From Pedobacter schmidteae (GTDB lineage: Bacteria; Bacteroidota; Bacteroidia; Sphingobacteriales; Sphingobacteriaceae): a stretch of DNA of 64,000 nt. A program made the position numbers and the translations under genes. Below are positions 35,869 through 43,125 of this stretch, piece by piece (within the stretch, counting starts at the first letter, position 1; every line of letters begins with the position of its first letter). The notes beneath the pieces are model-generated. The model saw nothing but the letters and a program-made list of their open reading frames with translations. It was not told where the DNA came from and did no database searches. The stretch covers positions 1,609,097 to 1,673,096 of the forward strand of contig NZ_LS999839.1 of the NCBI RefSeq assembly GCF_900564155.1. Direction: 5' to 3'.

Positions 35869-36508
35869 CAGGGTACTATCCTTCCCAGATATAAGCTATC
35901 GGCTATTTTTTTTCGGTTTGACGAAGTAACGCTCAGATAAACCTCCAGAGTTTTACCTATCAGCTCGGGTAAAAATTTATAATAGCATTGCTTGTCAGTC
36001 CTTTTTACACCACCTATAAAACCATCTGCCAGATGTAATGCAGGACAATATAGTACCAGCATCACCTGATCGTCAAAAGATGCCCTGCTATTGGTATTTT
36101 GTGCCCAATTAATAGCAATTGTATCATTGGCAGTTAAGCTGAGTACAGGATCCTTTAGTCCTGGCAAATCACCTCGGCTGATCACCATTTTAGAATAATC
36201 TACACCCAGATTTGGATGTAAACCGGTAATGGCCTGATGAAAATTAATAGAGTAGGCCACGTTTAATGCAGTTTTTTGTATGGCCAGGTTAGCGAAGCCG
36301 ATGTTTATATAAGGATGAAAGGGCACCAGCAGCTGATTTACAAACTTCATTTTTTGTTGGTTGGCCAGTTGTGCCACTGATCGGGGTCGAGGCTCTGTTG
36401 TTACCTTAGGCGCCCGCCTCAGATAGGGGATGCCCATCCATGATGCGCCTACTATTGAACCTAATTTTCCGGATATAGGCCCGAGAATTCCTTTTTTTAA
36501 TTTGCCAT
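35868..36508 (-). pseudogene. DUF6266 family gene with a one-base frameshift near the start
   Basis: The intact frame from ATG 36437 gives 189 residues starting MGIPYLRRAPKV. Upstream, the same frame continues without a stop (GILGPISGKLGSIVGASW), which is exactly the DUF6266 N terminus. The natural ATG at 36508 (ATG GCA AAT TAA) is in another frame: one base is missing in the A-rich run at 36491-36503 relative to a MAxLKKGILG start. So the gene is frameshifted, reinitiates at 36437, or relies on slippage at the A7 run. Sequencing error should be excluded. The intact copy at 34520 shows the expected pattern. Confidence 0.7.
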
Positions 36509-36878
36509 GATTTTTTGCATTTAAGGTTAATATTCGAATTGTTGAACTGGCTTCGGACTGAAGACCTTGGCGCAGATTGCGCTATACGAAGTTAGGCCTA
36601 CACTAGGGTTGTAAAGGAGTTCCCTAGGCCTGGGCTGTCGAACGAGAGGCCTATGATACTCCTTTGATACCCGAATGAGAGTCCTTTGATGTATACACCA
36701 CACTACAAGGAAAGCTAGACTGTTGTCCGGCTTTGTCCGGATTTTGAGGAAAAGATGATGGGGTTGTTTCTGTCTCATTCCCGAAAGTAAAAAGCCCGGA
36801 AATGGCGCATGTCGTAAACTGTCGTTTTATAACGCAAAACGTCGTAAGATGTCGTTCTTGTCGTTTTATTGTAGGATA
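36509..36878. other. 370-bp non-coding region upstream of DUF6266 copy, with short tandem motifs
   Basis: No convincing gene. Contains TCCTTTGAT twice (near 36661 and 36690), TTGTCCGG twice in tandem (36722-36739), and the GTCGT array at 36811-36869. An ORF at 36527-36778 (minus) is low-complexity and rejected. With the IS removed it joins the 184 bp before the HTH gene, forming one divergent regulatory region. Confidence 0.45.
36811..36869. repeat. GTCGT direct-repeat array (iteron-like)
   Basis: Five GTCGT pentamers occur: GTCGTAAACTGTCGTTTTAT at 36811-36830, then GTCGTAAGAT at 36841, GTCGTTCTT at 36851 and GTCGTTTTAT at 36860. The two halves are about 30 bp apart. The array ends 10 bp before the left end of the IS. 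Confidence 0.45.
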
Positions 36879-36923
36879 TGTCTCGTTCCAGAAAAGGTTG
36901 ACAGCTTAAAATGACAACTAAAA

Positions 36924-37322
36924 ATGGAATTAAACAATTCAAGAATACCCCGAAAGGTGAAAGAGCGAATGATTTGTGAGTATACAAGCGGTGTAAAAAC
37001 AGCTTCGATGTTAAGTAAAGAGACCGGTATGAGTACGGAAGCTATAAGGAAGATGGTTTCTAGATACAGAGATAGATTTTTACCTACCTTAGATGATAGA
37101 CCAATAGTTTCAGCGGCTATGAGAAACAAATCTAAAACAGTTAGTGACACCGACCTAATGCGGGAAATTGACGAGTTGCGCCGACAGCTTAAGGATGCCC
37201 AGTTAAAAATTGAAGGTTATAAACTTATGGGCGATATACTGGAGGAGCGGTATGGTATTGATTTGCTAAAAAAGTCAGAAGCCAAACAGTTACCAGGCTC
37301 AGGGAAAGATATGCAAAAATAG
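36924..37322 (+). CDS. IS3-family transposase OrfA
   Basis: 132 residues with a helix-turn-helix (RIPRKVKERMICEYTSGVKT, TGMSTEAIRKMVSRYR, about 7-50) that binds the terminal repeats, then a leucine-zipper-type coiled coil (LMREIDELRRQLKDAQLKI). The stop at 37322 lies after the slippery heptamer, so a -1 shift yields OrfAB. Confidence 0.92.
   Translation: MELNNSRIPRKVKERMICEYTSGVKTASMLSKETGMSTEAIRKMVSRYRDRFLPTLDDRPIVSAAMRNKSKTVSDTDLMREIDELRRQLKDAQLKIEGYKLMGDILEERYGIDLLKKSEAKQLPGSGKDMQK
37268..37274 (+). promoter_or_regulatory. A AAA AAG slippery heptamer for -1 programmed frameshift
   Basis: In the OrfA frame the codons read CTA AAA AAG, giving the canonical X XXY YYZ heptamer. The -1 frame then runs through into OrfB (motif KIDLKTLCGLFGYTRQAYYK), so OrfAB can be made by -1 frameshifting as in other IS3 elements. 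Confidence 0.8.
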
Positions 37323-37342
37323 ATCTGAAAACCCTGTGTGGA

Positions 37343-38200
37343 TTGTTTGGCTATACAAGACAAGCCTATTACAAACAGATGAAATCAACTAAAAAACGTC
37401 TATTAAAAGAAGAAGTCCTACTTGATATAGTCAGCAATTACCGTAAACAAATGCCCCGCTTGGGCGGTACGAAACTGCATTTTCTGATAAATCAGTCCGG
37501 GTGCAGGATAGGAAGGAAAGTACTTTACGATTTTCTGAAAAACCACGGACTGTTGATTCGCAGAAGGAAAAAATACGCCATTACCACTAATTCAAACCAC
37601 TGGATGCGGAAATGGCCCAACCTGATTCGGGGATTTGACTTTAACCGCTCTAATCAACTATGGGTTAGTGATATTACCTATATTGTCGTTGCCGAATGTT
37701 TTGCGTACATATCATTGATAACTGATGCCTATTCCCATAAAATCATAGGTTACAGCCTTGATCGCACCCTGGAGAGTAGTGGCAGCATAAGAGCATTACA
37801 AATGGCGATCAAAAATACAGGGATACACCGTCAGCCGGGATTGATCCACCATTCGGACAGAGGGGTGCAATATTGTTGCAAAGAATACGTAAAGATGTTA
37901 AAAGACAATAATATACGAATAAGCATGACCGAGAACGGTGACCCCTATGAAAATGCTTTAGCTGAACGGGTGAATGGTATCTTAAAGGGAGAGTGGATAG
38001 ACCATGAAAGATATGATGATTTTGATAAGGCAAGCGATCGAATTAATCAAATCATCAATATCTACAATACACTTAGGCCACATTCAAGTTGTGATATGTT
38101 AACCCCGGAAAAAGCGCAAACAAAACAGGGAAGACTCAAAAAAAGATGGAAAAAAAGAAAAAGCAGGAAAAAAGAAATAATTTTATACAAACCTATGTAA
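37343..38200 (+). CDS. IS3-family transposase OrfB (DDE integrase core)
   Basis: 285 residues in the -1 frame relative to OrfA. An N-terminal HTH_21-type region (YTRQAYYK, MPRLGGTKLHFLI) is followed by the rve integrase core: first Asp in LWVSDITYI, second Asp in HHSDRGVQY, Glu in NALAERVNGILKGEW, forming an intact DDE triad. The frame is open upstream of the TTG at 37343 to the shift site, so OrfAB fusion is the likely product. Confidence 0.93.
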   Translation: MFGYTRQAYYKQMKSTKKRLLKEEVLLDIVSNYRKQMPRLGGTKLHFLINQSGCRIGRKVLYDFLKNHGLLIRRRKKYAITTNSNHWMRKWPNLIRGFDFNRSNQLWVSDITYIVVAECFAYISLITDAYSHKIIGYSLDRTLESSGSIRALQMAIKNTGIHRQPGLIHHSDRGVQYCCKEYVKMLKDNNIRISMTENGDPYENALAERVNGILKGEWIDHERYDDFDKASDRINQIINIYNTLRPHSSCDMLTPEKAQTKQGRLKKRWKKRKSRKKEIILYKPM

Positions 38201-38467
38201 ACCCATAGTGGTATTAGGATTTTTCAGATAGACAGGTAAGTTATTATTAATCAATATCTGTCAACCTCTTTTGGAATAAGACAATATTATCTTTACGAAA
38301 ATGGGTATAAAGCTTATTATGTAAACGTGTTGACATGACAATACGCTGATCGTTGTTATATTCGCCACAATTAATTGAATATAAACCAACTGCCAGTTGG
38401 GTTCCATATGGGTTAGGAAACCTTATGCTATGCGCCACTTTTCTGTTGCGGTTTTAAAAACCAAAAC

Positions 38468-38668
38468 ATGGGACGATTATGCATTTATCCCAAGGAAGCA
38501 GCGCTACTACTGAACATCAGCGAACGACAGGCTCAGCGGATCTTTAAGGCGGTCCGCGAAGAATTAAACAAACAAAAACATCAGGCGGTTACTGTTAAGG
38601 AGTTTTGCGAATACAAGGGTTTTGAAGAAGCCGAGGTTCGGCAAGGTTTGGAGGATTTGTTTAAATGA
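38468..38668 (+). CDS. Small helix-turn-helix DNA-binding protein
   Basis: 66 residues; the N-terminal half (YPKEAALLLNISERQAQRIF) fits a HTH of excisionase/MerR-like type, and a second helix-rich part (VKEFCEYKGFEEAEVRQGL) may extend it. Probably a regulator or recombination directionality-type factor of the accessory island. It is divergent from the DUF6266 operon, with the GTCGT array and the IS between. Confidence 0.55.
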   Translation: MGRLCIYPKEAALLLNISERQAQRIFKAVREELNKQKHQAVTVKEFCEYKGFEEAEVRQGLEDLFK

Positions 38669-38756
38669 CAAACACTAATTGACTAAGACATATTGATCAA
38701 TGTAGCTACCAAATACTGCTGTAGTTATTGTTGGATATTATTGTCATTTTTGCGTT

Positions 38757-38969
38757 ATGAAATTTGTATTGGAAGTTAAAGAAAGTAAAGTAGCAATGCT
38801 AATGGCATTACTAAATGACTTGCCTTATGTAAAAACTAAGCCACTTACACCTTACAAAGCTAAAGTATTGGAAGATGTTAAGGAAGCTGTTGATGAGTTA
38901 AACTTAGTGCTATCTGGTAAATTAGAGGCACGTGATGCTGATGACTTGCTAAATGAGTTAGAGGATTAA
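38757..38969 (+). CDS. Antitoxin of a RelE-type toxin-antitoxin pair
   Basis: 70 residues, acidic, with no recognisable ribbon-helix-helix; the segment DVKEAVDELNLVLSGKLEARDADDLLNEL is shared by small antitoxins preceding RelE/ParE-type toxins in Bacteroidota. Antitoxins of this class bind and block the toxin. The stop overlaps the toxin frame, so the two are translationally coupled. Confidence 0.75.
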   Translation: MKFVLEVKESKVAMLMALLNDLPYVKTKPLTPYKAKVLEDVKEAVDELNLVLSGKLEARDADDLLNELED

Positions 38970-39282
38970 GTTTATCCCAAAATTTGAGAAGGAGCTTAAA
39001 CGACTGGCAAAAAAGTTCTCATCGCTTAAGTCCGATTCTTCTGTTTTACTACAATCACTTAAAGAAGATCCCTCACAAGGCACTGCACTTGGTAATGAGT
39101 GCTATAAAATCCGAATGGCAATAACCAGTAAAGGCAAAGGAAAATCTGGTGGATCAAGAGTTATTACCTGTTTTAAGATCACTCGAGGTACAGTTTATTT
39201 GCTAACCATTTTTGATAAAAGTGAGCAAGAAAATATCTCAGATAAAGATCTCAAAGAAATGCTGGCTTTTGTAGAAAGCTAA
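38953..39282 (+). pseudogene. RelE/ParE-family toxin with an amber codon at position 3
   Basis: The frame from ATG 38953 reads ATG AGT TAG AGG ATT AAG and then stays open for about 104 codons (FIPKFEKELKRLAKKF, ITSKGKGKSGGSRVIT, FDKSEQENISDKDLKEML) to TAA at 39280. Those motifs are typical of RelE-superfamily toxins of this antitoxin's family, whose members begin M-S-Y-R-I. The TAG at 38959-38961 thus probably replaced a Tyr codon. No in-frame ATG, GTG or TTG follows before 39118; ATT at 38965 is the only early alternative. Toxin is likely silenced or weakly initiated from ATT. Confidence 0.7.
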
Positions 39283-39310
39283 AGGAGATTAGGAAAATTT
39301 TAAATAAATA

Positions 39311-39343
39311 CAAAGCGCCCGGCACATCGTACGGGGCGCTTTG
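39311..39343. terminator. Bidirectional terminator between toxin and TlpA genes
   Basis: Stem CAAAGCGCCC paired with GGGCGCTTTG, loop of 13 nt, with A/T-rich flanks on both strands. It can end the plus-strand toxin transcript and the minus-strand SusCD/TlpA operon. Confidence 0.7.
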
Positions 39344-39364
39344 CATCAAAACGATTTCCTGTTA

Positions 39365-40516
39365 CTACTTCCCAAGCAGTTTTTTCAGCTTTTCGGTAAG
39401 CGCTACCCCGGTTAGGTTACGGCCAACAATTTTGCCACTTGGATTAACCAAAACATTCTGCGGGATCGCGTTGATGGCATACAACTTTGCTACCGCATTT
39501 TTCCAATACTGAAGGTCTGATACCTGTGTCCATACCAGTCCGTCATCTTTAATGGCCTTCAGCCAATTGTCCTTCGATTTATCTAATGAAACCCCCAATA
39601 TTGTAAAGTTTTTGTCCTTAAACTGATGATAGGCAGTAACCACATTTGGATTCTCCGCCCTGCAGGGGCCACACCAGCTGGCCCAAAAATCAATCAGCAC
39701 ATATTTACCCCTAAAATCCTGTAACGATATGGCCTTACCTGCAGTATCATTCTGGGTGAAATTGGGCGCCATGGCACCCACGCCATAAGTTTTCATTTTC
39801 TCCATCAGCTGCTTATATTTCACCCCCGGTTTGCTGGCTTTAATTGCTGGCGAAAGCGAATTAAAAAGAGGCTCCACATCAGTTGCGTCGGGTGCAGGGC
39901 CTCCATAGCTTTGAAGGGCATAAATGCTCCTAAAGGCATTGGGGTTTTGCTGAATAAACTTTTTCCAGATAGGCTTACGCGCTTCCAACGACTTACTGGT
40001 GGCCTTATCCAACGCCTCCAATACTGCTTTTGTTCTTTGGGCCTCTTTTGGCGTTGCGTAATAAGCATCGTAAGCATCATTCTGCAGTTTTTGAAATGGG
40101 GCAATGGTAAGCCTCAATTGCTCATTATCCTTATTTACCGGTCCGCCGGTAATGACAGCCCTGGCAATAGATGTATCTGGACTACTCAGCGTTAGCTGGC
40201 CTGGCTCCAGGTAAAACATCACAAAATTTCGCCAGTCCCAGGATACATCCATAGAATTTCCACCTTTGGTGTTGAATATCACCCAGGCTTCTTTTGGGTA
40301 GTCCACAATCCCGCTAAAGCTGAAATGTCCATCTTTGATTCCGGTCGAATCGGTCAGCATTTTGCCCGCAGTGTCGGTATACATTATAAAGGCTTTTGCA
40401 GGGCTTGAAAAATGCCCGACTTTCCCTTTTAACGTGAATTTTCCACTTTGAGCAAATAACACACCGGGACAACCTAAAATCATCAACACAACTGTCCATT
40501 TTAATAATCTTTTCAT
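39365..40516 (-). CDS. TlpA-family thiol-disulfide oxidoreductase with DUF4369 domain
   Basis: 383 residues: signal peptide (1-22), a DUF4369-type beta domain (KFTLKGKVGHFSSPAKAF, about 25-130), a helical linker, and a C-terminal TlpA/AhpC-TSA thioredoxin domain with WASWCGPCRAENPNVV holding the CxxC pair. These exported proteins reduce or transfer thiols in the periplasm. The last gene of the operon ends at the bidirectional terminator; its paralogue lies just upstream in the same direction. Confidence 0.88.
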   Translation of the reverse strand: MKRLLKWTVVLMILGCPGVLFAQSGKFTLKGKVGHFSSPAKAFIMYTDTAGKMLTDSTGIKDGHFSFSGIVDYPKEAWVIFNTKGGNSMDVSWDWRNFVMFYLEPGQLTLSSPDTSIARAVITGGPVNKDNEQLRLTIAPFQKLQNDAYDAYYATPKEAQRTKAVLEALDKATSKSLEARKPIWKKFIQQNPNAFRSIYALQSYGGPAPDATDVEPLFNSLSPAIKASKPGVKYKQLMEKMKTYGVGAMAPNFTQNDTAGKAISLQDFRGKYVLIDFWASWCGPCRAENPNVVTAYHQFKDKNFTILGVSLDKSKDNWLKAIKDDGLVWTQVSDLQYWKNAVAKLYAINAIPQNVLVNPSGKIVGRNLTGVALTEKLKKLLGK

Positions 40517-40538
40517 ATTTTTTGTTTTAAAGCAACGC

Positions 40539-41657
40539 TTAATTATATATTTCTTCTAGTTTTTTTTGGAGCGCCGGCCCCCTCAGGTCTTTGGCTACAA
40601 TTCTTCCATCAGGATCAAGCAGGAAGTTTTGCGGAATGGCCTTCACCAGATAAGCCTTACCGGTTTTACCTTCCCAACCCTTTAGCTCGGATAACTGTAT
40701 CCATTCCATTTTGTCTTTTTTAATGGCCTCAATCCAGGTTTTCCTGCCGTTGGGATAATCTAATGATATGCCGATAATCACCAGGCCGTTGTCTTTGTAA
40801 CGCTGATAGGCCCTAAGCAAATTGGGGTTTTCCTCCCTGCAGGGCTTGCACCAGCTGGCCCAGAAATCTACCAGTACATATTTGCCTTTATATCCGCTCA
40901 AACTGACCATTTTACCACTGGTATCGGGTAAGGTAAATGCTGGTGCCGTAGCACGCAAAGCCACTACTTTTAAATCAGCCAGGTATGCCGCATAGGCCAG
41001 GCCGTCTTTGCTGGCCTTTATCCCGGGACTAAGCAGGTTAAAATAAGGCTCCAGTTCTTCAACCTTTGGTACAGAACCTGCCTTGGCTTTCAAGGCAAAA
41101 AAACTCATCAGATGATCGGGATGGCGGGTAATGAAATCCTGGTAAACCACTTTTCGTTGTGCCTGGCATTGTTCCAATTGCAGTTCTATCGCTTTCTTTT
41201 GATCGTTTACAGCAGTTTGAAAGGCAGCCCGCAGTTGCTTTTCCTTAGCTGTTATGGGCTTGAGTAGCAATTTTATTGCTGCATGATCGGCGTTGACCTG
41301 GCCTGCCTCAACTTTTGCATCAATCAGCCGGTCAGGGCTATTAACCAGTATATTCCGGGGTTCGAGGTACAATTGCAATTCGCTGTAGTCTTTTCCCCGC
41401 AGGCCATCGCCATAGGGGCTCAGCAGCAAATAACCACTTGTAATCTGCGCAATGCTGCCTTCAAAGGTAAACACGCCATTTTCGGCCTTTACCGAATCAA
41501 TTTTTGTTTCATCCATGGGCTTATATACCAGATAAGCCGTGGCAGTAGCCGGCACATTGCCTAATGCTGCCTTCAGGGTAAAGTGCTTATCCTGCGCCTG
41601 CAACATCAAAGGCAGCAGCAAACAGCAGACAAATGCCTTTCTTAAACTAAGTTTCAT
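40539..41657 (-). CDS. TlpA-family thiol-disulfide oxidoreductase with DUF4369 domain (paralogue)
   Basis: 372 residues from the ATG at 41657 (a second ATG lies 9 bases upstream). Same architecture as its neighbour: signal peptide, DUF4369 domain (HFTLKAALGNVPATATAYLV), helical linker, thioredoxin domain with WASWCKPCREENPNLL. The pair likely arose by duplication. CKPC versus CGPC at the active site may change redox potential. It is 14 bases past the SusD stop, so it is part of the SusCD operon. Confidence 0.87.
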   Translation of the reverse strand: MKLSLRKAFVCCLLLPLMLQAQDKHFTLKAALGNVPATATAYLVYKPMDETKIDSVKAENGVFTFEGSIAQITSGYLLLSPYGDGLRGKDYSELQLYLEPRNILVNSPDRLIDAKVEAGQVNADHAAIKLLLKPITAKEKQLRAAFQTAVNDQKKAIELQLEQCQAQRKVVYQDFITRHPDHLMSFFALKAKAGSVPKVEELEPYFNLLSPGIKASKDGLAYAAYLADLKVVALRATAPAFTLPDTSGKMVSLSGYKGKYVLVDFWASWCKPCREENPNLLRAYQRYKDNGLVIIGISLDYPNGRKTWIEAIKKDKMEWIQLSELKGWEGKTGKAYLVKAIPQNFLLDPDGRIVAKDLRGPALQKKLEEIYN

Positions 41658-41671
41658 ATGTCTCATGTGGG

Positions 41672-43114
41672 TTAAGGATTGTTTTGCATACCTGGATTTT
41701 GATCCATTATTTTTTGAGGGAAGCGCAGCACCAGTCTTTCCGGCTTCAGGTTAAATACTTGTGTGGTGCCGTCAGCTTTGTAGAGGGTGTGTTTAAAGGT
41801 CAGGTTGGCAAACAAGGGATCTACCGAAAGCCTGCGCATATCAAACCAGCGATAGCCCTGTACGGCATACTCCCTGATGCGTTCGTTGAGCACAAATTGC
41901 AACAACAAAGCCGGTTGGGCTGCCGTTGCAGTTGGCACAGCCACATCAGCGGCAGTCATCCGCTTTGAACGTACCAATTCGACATCAGCTTTTGCGCCAC
42001 CCAAATCGCCCGTTCTGACTTTGCATTCTGCCATCAGCAAATACAAATCTGCCAGCATCACCCCAATCTGTGTATTGGATGCAGCTCCTCTGCGCAGTAA
42101 ACCCGAGGTGTAGGCCGCGCCGTTATAAGCATTTTTGTTGTAAAGCCGCAGGCGTACATCGCCGGCGCTGTATAACGCAGCGGCTTCCGGAGTTAGCACC
42201 AGCTCATTGGCCGAGTATTGCCATAGCGAAGATGCCTGTTTGCCATACAAGATCTCCTGATTGTTGGGTACAGTCGGAAATGATGCACTTCGGGTGGTAA
42301 TGGGCAAAAAGGCACCACCAGGGCCAAAAGTTACATTGTAATCGTATAATGCTATTTTTAGTCCGCCGGCAGCGGCATGCCCAATGGCTGCATTGAGTTG
42401 CACAAGTGCATCATTATAGCGACCCATAAATACATATACCTTTCCTAAAAGCCCCTCAGCCGCTGCTCTGGACATCCTTACGCGACTGCTGGTTTGCGCA
42501 GGCAAATCGGGTATGGCGGTCATCAGGTCGTTCAATAAAAAGTCATACACTGCCTTGACAGAAGCCCTCACAAATTTTGTTTCGGTTACATCAGCTTTGG
42601 TGATGATAGGAAAACCCGGATCAGTTGCCGAGGTAGCATTGTTATAAGGCTTACCGTAGTAATTGATGAGCATAAAATAGGTCCATGCCCGTCCGGCCCG
42701 GGCTTCTGCTTTTAAAGAAGCCTTTTGTTGTGCTGTACCGTCCTTTGCGTTGTCAATTTCTTCAATAACTTTGTTGTACAGGTAAAGATTGGGCATAGGT
42801 ACCAGCATTTCTGTGGCATCTTCTGTAGGCTGATAAATCACATCTTCCCAGCGAAACAGCCTTTGCGTTCTTAGCGAAGAGCTCAAAAAATAAGGTTCTA
42901 CAGCCGCCAGTTCGTCTCCCATAGGAATCTGTGCATTGGTGCCTATGTTCAGCAATTCGAGGTTGTTGAGCAGCAGGTCATAATCCGCAACCGTCTGCGC
43001 TATTAGCTTGCCTTTTGGTTCTACCTCCAAAAAGCTTTTTTTACATCCCCAAAATGCAGTAATTAAAATGATCAGTAAAACTGATGCTGAAATATTTTTA
43101 TATATCCGGTTCAT
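41672..43114 (-). CDS. SusD/RagB-family outer-membrane lipoprotein
   Basis: 480 residues from ATG 43114. Signal peptide with lipobox at Cys24 (TAFWGCKKSFLEV), then a TPR-rich helical SusD fold, with the C-terminal domain containing FVLNERIREYAVQGYRWFDMRRL, a strong RagB/SusD signature. It sits on the cell surface over the SusC barrel and captures substrate. The upstream ATG at 43126 overlaps SusC's stop. Confidence 0.9.
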   Translation of the reverse strand: MNRIYKNISASVLLIILITAFWGCKKSFLEVEPKGKLIAQTVADYDLLLNNLELLNIGTNAQIPMGDELAAVEPYFLSSSLRTQRLFRWEDVIYQPTEDATEMLVPMPNLYLYNKVIEEIDNAKDGTAQQKASLKAEARAGRAWTYFMLINYYGKPYNNATSATDPGFPIITKADVTETKFVRASVKAVYDFLLNDLMTAIPDLPAQTSSRVRMSRAAAEGLLGKVYVFMGRYNDALVQLNAAIGHAAAGGLKIALYDYNVTFGPGGAFLPITTRSASFPTVPNNQEILYGKQASSLWQYSANELVLTPEAAALYSAGDVRLRLYNKNAYNGAAYTSGLLRRGAASNTQIGVMLADLYLLMAECKVRTGDLGGAKADVELVRSKRMTAADVAVPTATAAQPALLLQFVLNERIREYAVQGYRWFDMRRLSVDPLFANLTFKHTLYKADGTTQVFNLKPERLVLRFPQKIMDQNPGMQNNP

Positions 43115-43125
43115 TTTTTCGTGCA

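Larger units (their letters stand above)
36879..38283 (+). mobile_element. Complete IS3-family insertion sequence (1405 bp)
   Basis: Left inverted repeat 36879-36904 and right inverted repeat 38258-38283 match at 22 of 26 positions (left begins TGTCTCGTTCCAGAAAAGG; the right end reversed begins TGTCTTATTCCAAAAGAGG). A 3-bp direct duplication ATA flanks it (36876-36878 and 38284-38286). Two overlapping ORFs with a slippery heptamer are present. Sharp ends plus a target duplication indicate recent, probably active transposition. Confidence 0.93.

Noticed and set aside
36527..36778. An 83-residue minus-strand ORF in the DUF6266 upstream region.
   Set aside because: It is Arg/His-rich low-complexity sequence over direct repeats, with no domain pattern.
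33121..36811. A 12-bp direct repeat AAATGGCGCATG at 33121-33132 and 36800-36811, which could be an attachment site pair.
   Set aside because: By a simple count, roughly a hundred matching 12-mer pairs are expected by chance across a 64-kb window, and no integrase lies between them.
38247..38438. A 63-residue minus-strand ORF across the right end of the IS.
   Set aside because: It crosses the IS boundary, and after removing the IS the frame meets a stop within a few codons, so it is not the disrupted gene.
20780..38961. TAG recoding as sense, because two in-frame amber codons were found (20780 and 38959).
   Set aside because: TAG also ends several intact long genes here (for example at 5675, 9800 and 18356), so it is an ordinary stop codon and the two cases are independent lesions.
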